Part shown: positions 25,877 through 32,945 of the stretch, piece after piece | Numbering within the stretch: the first letter of the stretch is position 1 | How the letters are laid out: each line of letters starts with the position of its first letter | Origin: [Clostridium] symbiosum | GTDB lineage: Bacteria > Bacillota > Clostridia > Lachnospirales > Lachnospiraceae | Length of the DNA: 64,000 bases | Assembly (NCBI GenBank): GCA_036419695.1 | Contig: CP143946.1 | Coordinates: 2,350,001-2,414,000, forward strand | Direction of reading: 5' to 3' | Position numbers and translations under genes: made by a program | Notes under the pieces: generated by a model | Told to the model about the DNA's origin: nothing | The model's input: only the letters and a program-made list of their open reading frames with translations | Database searches by the model: none

Positions 25877-26599
25877 TTGGAATATATCTGGATTAACCCG
25901 GTAACGGAGAGCATGTATGAGGAGACTGTGCTGGAACGTTTTCTGGAACGGAGGGGGATGGTCCGGGTGAGGTGCACAACGGACTGGGGAAGTATTGTGA
26001 GAGAAAAGTATAAAAGGCTTGTGGAATTGAGCGAAGTAACGATAGCCGACGCTCGCTGCCCGATGGCCTGCGGGCTGGTAAAGGAAGCGCAGAGTAAGCG
26101 GAGGCAGGGGGAGAAAATGGGCGGAGGGACAGGGATGAAGGTGGCGGATATTGAGCCTATTCTGATTCACTGTGCCAGGGAAATCAGCGGCCGTGAAGAG
26201 TTTGGAGATGGAGAAAAGATCATTACGACTCCATGCCGTTCTCTTGCGGACATGGGAAATTCCCTGGGACTTAGACATACACGTTTTGTGACATGGAATG
26301 AATTTCTTGAGGAGATCGGAGAACGGCCGGAAGGACAGCTGCCGGAGGCAAGTCCGATCCCGCTCGGATTTTTCAGCGGTTTGGAGGGAAACGTTGAAAG
26401 TCTGACGGGAAAGGAAATCATAGAGAATTATATAGAACACCCGGGCGGCGGGGAAACTGCCCTCGTGGAGATGTTGTATTGTGACAGGGGATGCCACAAC
26501 GGGGACGGCGTGGTAAGAAAAGTGCGTGAGAAAGAAGAAATGAAAGAAGATGTAAAAAACATCTGTAAAGAGGATACGGAGATTTCAAAAGGAGAGTGA
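25877..26599 (+). CDS. Small [FeFe]-hydrogenase-like cysteine protein leading an ABC importer operon
   Basis: I do not know its function. About 240 residues contain three cysteine motifs in the same order as the H-cluster motifs of iron-only hydrogenases: ADARCPMACG near residue 62, TTPCRSLADMG near 117, and VEMLYCDRGCHNGDGVV near 200. These compare with TSCCPxW, MPCxxK and ExMACxxGCxxGGG, but several ligands and ferredoxin domains are missing, so it is at best a reduced relative that may bind an Fe-S cluster. Start: AGGAGG lies at 25865-25870, directly against ATG 25871 and three bases from ATG 25874, so TTG 25877 has the best spacing, although an ATG start cannot be excluded. Its stop overlaps the next reading frame. 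Confidence 0.6.
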   Translation: MEYIWINPVTESMYEETVLERFLERRGMVRVRCTTDWGSIVREKYKRLVELSEVTIADARCPMACGLVKEAQSKRRQGEKMGGGTGMKVADIEPILIHCAREISGREEFGDGEKIITTPCRSLADMGNSLGLRHTRFVTWNEFLEEIGERPEGQLPEASPIPLGFFSGLEGNVESLTGKEIIENYIEHPGGGETALVEMLYCDRGCHNGDGVVRKVREKEEMKEDVKNICKEDTEISKGE

Positions 26600-26604
26600 A
26601 ATGC

Positions 26605-27375
26605 ATGAAAGATAGGGCGAAAAATGCACTGGCTGCTGCGGCGGGAATTTTAGCGCTCCTGCTTCTCTGGGACGCCGTGTGCAGGACGGGGCTGCTTAGC
26701 TCTTACGTGCTTCCTCCGCCTTCCAGGGTATTGCAGGGCTTTTACAAGATGCTGTTAAATGGGGAACTGCGGGAGGACATTGCGGTCAGCTTTATCCGCG
26801 TTATGAAAGGATTTTCCATTGCATTTCTGCTGGCTTTTTTACTTGGGATGGTGCGGGCGATGCTGCCTGGCTCCGGCAGGTACTACGAGTATATTGTGCA
26901 GTTTTTCCGCAATGTGCCGCCGCTCAGCATGATACCGCTTTTGATTCTCTGGTGCGGCATCGGGGAAACCACGAAGACCGTTATTATCGTACTGGCCTCC
27001 TTTTTCCCGATGTATTTAAGTATTGTCAAGGGATTTACCGGGTGTGACAGGAAACTCCTGGAGGTCGGGGATATGTTCGGTTATTCCCGGGGACGTAAAT
27101 TTCTGAGGATCGTGTTTCCCCATGCCTCGGCCGATATCCTGGTCGGCATGCGGGTCGGCCTGGGCTATAGCTGGCGGGCCATTATCGGCGCGGAGATGGT
27201 TGCGGCTTCCACCGGGCTGGGGCATATGATCCTGTTTGCCCAGCAGATGTCCAGGACGGACAAGGTGATCGTGGGAATTCTGGTGATCGGGGCGGTGGGG
27301 TATGTGACCGACCGGCTTTTTGCCTTTGTAATCAGTAAATTTTTGAAAGGATCCTATGACAATGGCTGGAATTGA
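26605..27375 (+). CDS. ABC importer permease, NitT/TauT (SsuC/TauC) family
   Basis: This inner membrane channel subunit has 256 residues with about six hydrophobic helices and the ABC-permease EAA-loop region (TVIIVLASFFPMYLSIVKGF and LEVGDMFGYSRGRKFLRIVFPHA). It belongs with the ATPase and lipoprotein encoded next. The start at 26605 has AGGAG ten bases upstream; a GTG at 26596 overlaps the previous stop but is too close to that site. Substrates of the family include sulfonates, nitrate, taurine and pyrimidine precursors, and no riboswitch here narrows that down. Confidence 0.88.
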   Translation: MKDRAKNALAAAAGILALLLLWDAVCRTGLLSSYVLPPPSRVLQGFYKMLLNGELREDIAVSFIRVMKGFSIAFLLAFLLGMVRAMLPGSGRYYEYIVQFFRNVPPLSMIPLLILWCGIGETTKTVIIVLASFFPMYLSIVKGFTGCDRKLLEVGDMFGYSRGRKFLRIVFPHASADILVGMRVGLGYSWRAIIGAEMVAASTGLGHMILFAQQMSRTDKVIVGILVIGAVGYVTDRLFAFVISKFLKGSYDNGWN

Positions 27376-28090
27376 ACTGATTGACGTACATAAACAATAT
27401 CTGGTGGAAGACAGGGCCGTCCGGGTCCTGAACGGCGTCAGCCTGAAAATACCGGAAAAAAAGATTACCGTCATCCTGGGGCGGAGCGGCTGCGGAAAGA
27501 CGACGCTTCTGCGCCTGACCGGAGGCCTGGAAGAGGCGGACCAGGGTGAGATAAGATATGGGGAATCCCACAGGACGGCGTTCGTCTTTCAGGAACCCAG
27601 GCTCATGCCCTGGCTTACGGTGCAGAACAATATAACGTTTGGGCTTAGGAAAAAGGAAAAGGACAGGAAAAAGACGGAGGACATCATCGCCTCGGTCGGC
27701 CTTACGGGGTTTGAAAAAGCGTATCCGGCCCAGCTGTCGGGAGGAATGCAGCAGAGAACCGCGATTGCCAGGGCCCTTGCATATGAACCATCCTTCATTA
27801 TGATGGACGAGCCCTTTGCAGCCCTCGACTACTTTACCAGGGAACAGATGCAGAAAGAGCTTCTGCGGGTCCAGAAAAATAAGAAGAGCAGTATTCTGTT
27901 TGTAACCCACAGCATCGATGAGGCTCTGATCTTGGGAGATGAGATCGTGATCATCGAAAAAGGACTTGTAAAGGCCCGGTGCACGATCCCTGAAACGGCA
28001 GGAGAACGGAACCTTTTAGACGATTCATTTATTTCCCTGAAAAGAGAAATTATCAATAACCTAAACACAGAAGAAACAGGAGGAAACTGA
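27356..28090 (+). CDS. ABC importer ATP-binding protein, SsuB/TauB type
   Basis: This is the motor subunit of the importer. The 244 residues contain Walker A GRSGCGKTT near 41, a Q-loop (FQEPRLMPW), the ABC signature LSGGMQQR near 125, and Walker B IMMDEPFAALD near 146. Its start overlaps the permease gene by 20 bases, which implies translational coupling. Confidence 0.93.
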   Translation: MTMAGIELIDVHKQYLVEDRAVRVLNGVSLKIPEKKITVILGRSGCGKTTLLRLTGGLEEADQGEIRYGESHRTAFVFQEPRLMPWLTVQNNITFGLRKKEKDRKKTEDIIASVGLTGFEKAYPAQLSGGMQQRTAIARALAYEPSFIMMDEPFAALDYFTREQMQKELLRVQKNKKSSILFVTHSIDEALILGDEIVIIEKGLVKARCTIPETAGERNLLDDSFISLKREIINNLNTEETGGN

Positions 28091-28093
28091 TTT

Positions 28094-29119
28094 ATGAGAC
28101 GATTTATGGCATTGGGACTTGCAGTATGCATGGGAGCGATGGGGCTGGCCGGCTGCGCAAAAGCGGATACCGGCTCCGCAAAGGAAACGGCGCAGGCCGG
28201 CACACAGGCAAATCAAAGTTCATCGGAGGAAAGCCAGGCGGCAAATGCAGACTCGGGACTTGACAAACTGGTGCTCACCTATGTGACGTCCCCTCTCAAT
28301 ATCCCTACCATCGTTGAGAAGCATGAAACTATTTTTGCCGACAGTTTTAAAGATATGGGAATCACGGTGGAGTATGCGGAGATTAATTCCGGCGCGGATC
28401 AGACACAGGCCCTGGCATCCGGCGACGTACAGATTCTCTACGCGGTCGGCGCCACCTCGGTGGTACTCTCTGCCGCAAACGGGGCCGATATCAAGGTTCT
28501 CAACATGTACAGCCGCTCGCCCGAGGCCTTCCGTCTCTATTCGAAAGATGAGGACATAAGCACGCCGGAGAGCCTGAAGGGAAAGACGGTAGCGGGGCCT
28601 GCGGGAACCAACCTGCATGAACTTCTCGTATCTTACCTGGCTTCCGGAGGACTGACGATTGACGATGTCAACTATGTGAACATGTCCATCCCCGACGCCA
28701 AGGCAGGCCTGGACGGAGGCAGCGTTGACGCGGCTCTGGTTGCAGGCGCTGCGGCTTATCAGGCGGATCAGCAGGGATACAATCTCGTAACCGACGGCGA
28801 TGGCCTTATCAAAGCCATCATTGCCGTAGCGGTAAGGGCAGACTTCTACGAACAGCACAGGGATGTCATCGGCCGCTTTATGGAGGCTCAGCAGAAAATA
28901 GCCGCATTCATCGCAGAAAACCAGGACGAGGCTCTTAAAATAGCGGCCCAGGAACTGGACCTGGACGAAGAGGCGGCCAGGGAAATGTATGAATACTACG
29001 ATTTCTCAATGGAAATCAGCGACGAAGACAGAGAGGGATTCCAGAAAACAGCCGATTTCATGTTGGAAGCCGGCATGATAGAGGAACCGCTGGATGTGAG
29101 CACGTTATTTTTACAGTGA
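28094..29119 (+). CDS. ABC importer substrate-binding lipoprotein, NMT1/SsuA-like
   Basis: This is the external solute receptor of the importer. The 341-residue protein has a lipoprotein signal ending in LAGC near residue 19, a short Ser/Gln-rich tether, and a type II periplasmic-binding fold with the NMT1-like GKTVAGPAGTNLHELL near 175 and a C-terminal helical region. It begins three bases after the ATPase gene with AGGAGG just upstream. The ligand is unknown. Confidence 0.9.
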   Translation: MRRFMALGLAVCMGAMGLAGCAKADTGSAKETAQAGTQANQSSSEESQAANADSGLDKLVLTYVTSPLNIPTIVEKHETIFADSFKDMGITVEYAEINSGADQTQALASGDVQILYAVGATSVVLSAANGADIKVLNMYSRSPEAFRLYSKDEDISTPESLKGKTVAGPAGTNLHELLVSYLASGGLTIDDVNYVNMSIPDAKAGLDGGSVDAALVAGAAAYQADQQGYNLVTDGDGLIKAIIAVAVRADFYEQHRDVIGRFMEAQQKIAAFIAENQDEALKIAAQELDLDEEAAREMYEYYDFSMEISDEDREGFQKTADFMLEAGMIEEPLDVSTLFLQ

Positions 29120-29136
29120 TAACGAAAGGACACCAC

Positions 29137-29476
29137 GGAATCAATAGAACAAATCAGCGGCCGCAGGCCGGGGCTGGGAATGGCGATACCCAAACGCGTC
29201 TTCAGTCCCGGCCATAACCTTCCTGTGGGGAAGGAGGGAGAAAAAGATTCCGTAGGGAACCTGGGAGTTCATCGGCACTTACCGAGGTCTTTTCGAGGTT
29301 AGTGTCCGCTATGTACTCCAAAGAGCGCGAGCGTTTCCCGCAGGAACTTTTTCTGCCCGGATTCCCCACCCGCGGCAACCTAACGCCCGGGACTGAAGAC
29401 TCACAACCTCCCTCTCCCCATCCCGCCCCCGACCGCCCCGGCGTCGTTCTCATTTCTCAACTCAAATCCCTATTTA
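29137..29476 (+). repeat. Intergenic palindromic repeat, copy A
   Basis: This is one of three related copies (A here; B 36704-37037 inverted; C 37291-37610). The core starts with GTCTTCAGTCCCGG (29198-29211) and ends with its reverse complement CCGGGACTGAAGAC (29387-29400). The two halves between can pair imperfectly over most of their length around a centre near 29290 (ACCGAGGTCTTTTCGAGGT). Flanks outside the core also match copy B. No reading frame is shared by the copies, so it looks like non-coding mobile or structured-RNA sequence. It fills the gap before the 29555 gene. Confidence 0.85.
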
Positions 29477-29501
29477 CTATCCCCGCTATTTTTGATAAAA
29501 T
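29473..29501 (+). promoter_or_regulatory. Possible promoter at the edge of repeat copy A
   Basis: TTTACT (29473-29478) and TAAAAT (29496-29501) have a 17-bp spacer. The -35 box lies at the conserved end of the repeat, so the repeat may supply part of the promoter for the 29555 gene. Confidence 0.5.
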
Positions 29502-29554
29502 ATTCTGAACAGTAACATTTTACACGCCATCATATTTTACAGAGGGAAACACAA

Positions 29555-30493
29555 ATGATTAAAACAGTAGCTTCTTTAGAGCTTCCGGTCAGTGAAACAC
29601 TTCTGATAAGAAAAAATGTAATCACGCCGGAACAGGGTACGGACGTAGGAAAACGGTTTTGCGTTGTGACGGGGACCCACGGCGATGAGCTGGAGGGGCA
29701 GTATGTCTGTTACGAGCTGAACAGAAGAATCAGGGAGCAGATTCACCACCTGAAAGGGACGGTAGAGATTTACCCGGCTCTTAACCCATTGGGGCTGGAT
29801 ACGATCACCAGGGCATTTCCCGTATTTGACGTGGATATGAACCGGATTTTTCCGGGGACCGACAATGGTTCGGTGGCGGAACTGGTGGCCGGCATGATAG
29901 TGAAGGACTTAGCCGGAGCGGATATGTGTATCGATGTCCACGCCAGCAATATCTATATCAGGGAGATTCCACAGGTGCGCCTCAATGAGAGCACTTCCGA
30001 CAGCCTGCTTGATTATGCCAGACGTCTGAACACGGAGTTTGTATGGGTCCATCACGCGTCCACCGTGCTTGAATCAACCCTTGCCCATACTTTAAATATG
30101 ATTGGCGTTCCCACCCTTGTCGTAGAGATGGGAGTCGGCATGAGAATTACGGAGAAGTTCTGTTTCCAGCTGGTAGACGGGATCTTCTGTCTGCTGAAAG
30201 ACCTCGGCATCTGGGACGGCCCGGTGATCGAGCCGAAAGAGCCGATAGTTTCGCTTGGCGGCGAAGTGGGCTTTGTCAATGCCGGCAAATCGGGGCTTTT
30301 TGTCTCAAAGGTGGTGCACAGGAACGACATCAAAAAAGGAGAGCTGATCGGCGAGATTGTCAATCCGCTGGAAGGAACCGTGGAGGAGCGGCTGTACGCC
30401 CCCTGTGACGGGCTGATTTTCACGCTGAGAGCCTATCCGATGGTGGAGGAAGGTTCTTTAATTGCCCGGATTCTGGGAGGTGTCGTCGGATGA
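29555..30493 (+). CDS. Succinylglutamate desuccinylase / aspartoacylase family deacylase
   Basis: This is a probable zinc-dependent deacylase of the M14-like AstE/AspA family. In 312 residues it keeps the zinc site: THGDELEGQ near residue 44 (His and Glu ligands) and CIDVHAS near 128 (His), and the DVDMNRIFPG stretch. A C-terminal barrel-like domain ends with a biotinyl-like fold (GELIGEIVNPLEGTVEE). It overlaps the next gene, its paralogue, by four bases (ATGA), so the two are translated together and may form a complex. The natural substrate is unknown. Confidence 0.87.
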   Translation: MIKTVASLELPVSETLLIRKNVITPEQGTDVGKRFCVVTGTHGDELEGQYVCYELNRRIREQIHHLKGTVEIYPALNPLGLDTITRAFPVFDVDMNRIFPGTDNGSVAELVAGMIVKDLAGADMCIDVHASNIYIREIPQVRLNESTSDSLLDYARRLNTEFVWVHHASTVLESTLAHTLNMIGVPTLVVEMGVGMRITEKFCFQLVDGIFCLLKDLGIWDGPVIEPKEPIVSLGGEVGFVNAGKSGLFVSKVVHRNDIKKGELIGEIVNPLEGTVEERLYAPCDGLIFTLRAYPMVEEGSLIARILGGVVG

Positions 30494-31428
30494 AACACGA
30501 ACTGATTTACTCGATGAAGAACATCCACAGGGATGATTTTAATATTTACGGCTACCGTTTCGGCAAAAACGGCGGCAAGGCGGCCTGCATTGTGGGTTCG
30601 CTCCGGGGCGACGAGGTGCAGCCACTCTATATCTGTTCGCTCCTGGTTAAGATGCTGAAGGAGATAGAGACGCACGGCGGTATTGTGGGGGATAATGAGA
30701 TCCTCGTAATCCCCTCGGTCAACCATCCGGCGATGAATGTGGGCAAACACTTCTGGTCCACGGACAATTCCGACATCAACCGCCTTTTCCCGGGAGATGA
30801 GAATGGCGAGACGACGAAGAGGCTGGCCGCCGGTATTTTCGGCAAGGTAAAAGATTACGGCTATGGAATACAGTTTGGAAGTCTCTATATGACGGGAGAC
30901 TATGCGCCCCACGTCCGCATGATGGAAACGGGATACCACAATCCGGGCCTGGCCAATCTCTTCGGCCTGCCCTATGTGGTGATGCGCAAGCCGACGCCAT
31001 ATGATACAGCCACACTAAACTACAACTGGCAGATGAACGGGACGAATGCATTTACCGTTTTTTCCGCATCCACGGAGACGATTGACGAACCGTCCGCGAA
31101 GCAGGCGGCCTCCAGTGTCCTGCGCTTTCTGACGAGGATGGGAATTATCCGCTATAACAGCCACAGCGGTTATATAGCGAGTGTGATCCGCGAGGAGGAT
31201 CTGACCAGTGTAAAAACAGACCGCGCCGGTTTTTTCTGCCGGGAAGCGGAGCCGGGGAGCGAGGTTCTGCGGGGAGATCGGATGGCAACGATCATTGAAC
31301 CAGGAAGCGGAGAGGTGATAAGCCAGATTCTGGCCCCCACGGATGGAATTGTATTTTTTGCCCACTCCCAGCCCCTTGTAATGGAGAGGGCGATTGTTTT
31401 TAAGATTATCAGACGCCTCCATGCCTGA
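30490..31428 (+). CDS. Aspartoacylase-like paralogue lacking zinc ligands
   Basis: It is the same length (312 residues) and fold as its upstream neighbour, but the metal site is lost. The motif THGDE is SLRGDE (near residue 38), so the zinc His is Arg, and the third ligand in DVHAS is replaced in a GIQFGSLYM stretch (near 130). The DINRLFPGDENG segment and the C-terminal domain remain. It is therefore probably a non-catalytic partner or a regulator of the first protein, inferred from the overlap of the two genes. Confidence 0.82.
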   Translation: MKHELIYSMKNIHRDDFNIYGYRFGKNGGKAACIVGSLRGDEVQPLYICSLLVKMLKEIETHGGIVGDNEILVIPSVNHPAMNVGKHFWSTDNSDINRLFPGDENGETTKRLAAGIFGKVKDYGYGIQFGSLYMTGDYAPHVRMMETGYHNPGLANLFGLPYVVMRKPTPYDTATLNYNWQMNGTNAFTVFSASTETIDEPSAKQAASSVLRFLTRMGIIRYNSHSGYIASVIREEDLTSVKTDRAGFFCREAEPGSEVLRGDRMATIIEPGSGEVISQILAPTDGIVFFAHSQPLVMERAIVFKIIRRLHA

Positions 31429-31520
31429 GTGCGGCGGAAATGTCCATACAGGATGCCGCGGTCTTATGAGGAAACAGGGGCGTATTATAAAGAGGAATAT
31501 TCAAGGAAGGAATTAGAGAA

Positions 31521-32099
31521 ATGGCAAGTGACAGCTTAAAAGATTTTTTAGATGCCGGGGAATCCGACGGCGGGAGAGAATTTACGACGGGGGATGATTT
31601 TTACCAGCTTTATCTGGAAGAACTGAAGATGGTTCCTCCCTGCACGCCGGAGGAGGAAGAACGTCTGCTGGATGAAATCCTGGCAGGCAGCCAGGCGGCG
31701 GTGAAACGTCTGGTGGAAGGAAAACTGGGACAGGCGGTTAAAATTGCCGAGGAGTACAAAGACAGGGGCCTCACGATGAATGATCTCGTTCAGGAAGCCA
31801 ACATTGCCCTTCTGCTCACCGCCCAGGAATACAGCGGCGGAGATTTCAACGGGCAGGCGGAGGAACGCATCCGAAGGATGATAGAGGATGCCATGGAACT
31901 TCAGAGTTCGGAATACAGGGTCGAGGAAGAAATGCTGGCCCGGGTCAACGTCCTCAAGGACATTTCCGCCAGCATGGCGGAGGAACTGGGCCGGGAGGCC
32001 ACGGTGGAAGAACTGGCCGAACGGATGAAGATGACGGAGGAAGAGATCCGGGATATCATGAAACTGACTCTCGATGCAATGAGCGTCAGCGGAGAGTAG
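31521..32099 (+). CDS. Sigma-70-like protein with regions 2 and 3 only
   Basis: The 192-residue acidic protein contains a sigma region 1.2/2 type stretch (YLEELKMVPPCTPEEEERLLDEI) and a degenerate region 2 (YKDRGLTMNDLVQEANIALL), followed by a helix-turn-helix of region 3 type (ELGREATVEELAERMKMTEEEI). It lacks the region 4 needed to read a -35 box, and its DNA-melting segment is shortened. It may be a regulator derived from a sigma factor. It lies upstream of the phosphatase gene with a 13-base gap. Confidence 0.75.
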   Translation: MASDSLKDFLDAGESDGGREFTTGDDFYQLYLEELKMVPPCTPEEEERLLDEILAGSQAAVKRLVEGKLGQAVKIAEEYKDRGLTMNDLVQEANIALLLTAQEYSGGDFNGQAEERIRRMIEDAMELQSSEYRVEEEMLARVNVLKDISASMAEELGREATVEELAERMKMTEEEIRDIMKLTLDAMSVSGE

Positions 32100-32112
32100 G
32101 GCAGCCGGAACG

Positions 32113-32760
32113 ATGAAATTTTACTTACTGCGTCATGGACAGACAAGATGGAATATTGAAGGAAAAATACAGGGCAAGACGGACATCCCGTTAAACGAGA
32201 CAGGGATGGAGCAGGCGGAATGTCTCGCAGGGGCCATGGCAGACTGCCGGGCGCGGGCGCTCTTTTCAAGCCCGCTTCTCAGGGCAAGGCAGACAGCTGG
32301 TATCGTGGCGGGGAAGATGGGACTTGAGGTCACGGTTCTGCCGGAGCTGAAGGAAGTGGATTTCGGCCTGTGGGAGGGCAGAACCTGGAAGGATATCGAA
32401 GAAAACTATCCCGTGGACTACAAAAACTGGGAGAAAAACCCGGCCAGGGCGGCGCCCACGGGAGGAGAACTCCGGCAGTCCTGTATGAACCGCAGCCGGA
32501 GCGCCGTGGAACAGATGCTTGGGACTGTGAATGTCCTGGGCGGAGGAGACGTATGCGTTGTCGCCCATGGAGGCATCCTGGTCTATCTCATCGACTACCT
32601 TCTGAGAAACCAGGAGGAGAAGCGGGAGATTATCGTCAAGAATGCAAGTATTTCCATTGTGGAATATGATGAAAAATTGGGACTTGGAAAGCTTCTGGAA
32701 CTCAACCGCACGTCCCATTTGCCGGCCGTCTGTAACCGGAAAACAAATAAGTACTGTTAA
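32113..32760 (+). CDS. Histidine phosphatase family protein (phosphoglycerate mutase-like)
   Basis: This cytoplasmic phosphatase has 215 residues. The catalytic LRHGQTRWN (residues 5-13) gives the phosphorylated His, with partners in SSPLLRARQTA near 56 and VAHGGIL near 152. It resembles CobC and broad-specificity phosphatases. The substrate cannot be decided. It is probably cotranscribed with the sigma-like gene. Confidence 0.88.
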   Translation: MKFYLLRHGQTRWNIEGKIQGKTDIPLNETGMEQAECLAGAMADCRARALFSSPLLRARQTAGIVAGKMGLEVTVLPELKEVDFGLWEGRTWKDIEENYPVDYKNWEKNPARAAPTGGELRQSCMNRSRSAVEQMLGTVNVLGGGDVCVVAHGGILVYLIDYLLRNQEEKREIIVKNASISIVEYDEKLGLGKLLELNRTSHLPAVCNRKTNKYC

Positions 32761-32783
32761 TAAAAAATATTAGATATATTAAT

Positions 32784-32812
32784 TTTACTAATCTATCAAA
32801 GTTGTGTATGAT
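32784..32812 (+). promoter_or_regulatory. Promoter of the purL leader
   Basis: TTTACT (32784-32789) and TATGAT (32807-32812) have a 17-bp spacer. Transcription would begin at about 32,818, at the first bases of the structured leader. Confidence 0.6.
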
Positions 32813-32815
32813 TAA

Positions 32816-32910
32816 GGCAGATGATGGACAGAGTTACTTTCCATACTGCGGCCGGAAGGCGGCCGCGGTTCGGACGGTAGTCGGACAGTATGCATCTGTC
32901 TTTTTTTTCG
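32816..32910 (+). ncRNA. Structured purL leader ending in a terminator: candidate attenuator or riboswitch
   Basis: The outer stem GGCAGATG (32816-32823) pairs with CATCTGTC (32893-32900). It is continued on the 3' side by CAGTATG (32886-32892) pairing with CATACTG (32842-32848). The enclosed region has a GCGGCC/GGCCGC hairpin, and the 5' side carries an ATGG/CCAT hairpin. Eight T residues follow, then the purL ribosome site. It fits no riboswitch class I can recognise by eye. It could instead simply terminate the upstream gene. Confidence 0.5.
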
Positions 32911-32945
32911 CACAAATTGCCAGCAGAAAAACAGGAGGTACTTTA

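Noticed and set aside
32802..32945. A longer N-terminus for PurL
   Set aside because: The extension is read through a hairpin with a T run; the known family start MSVRRIF follows AGGAGG at 32946.
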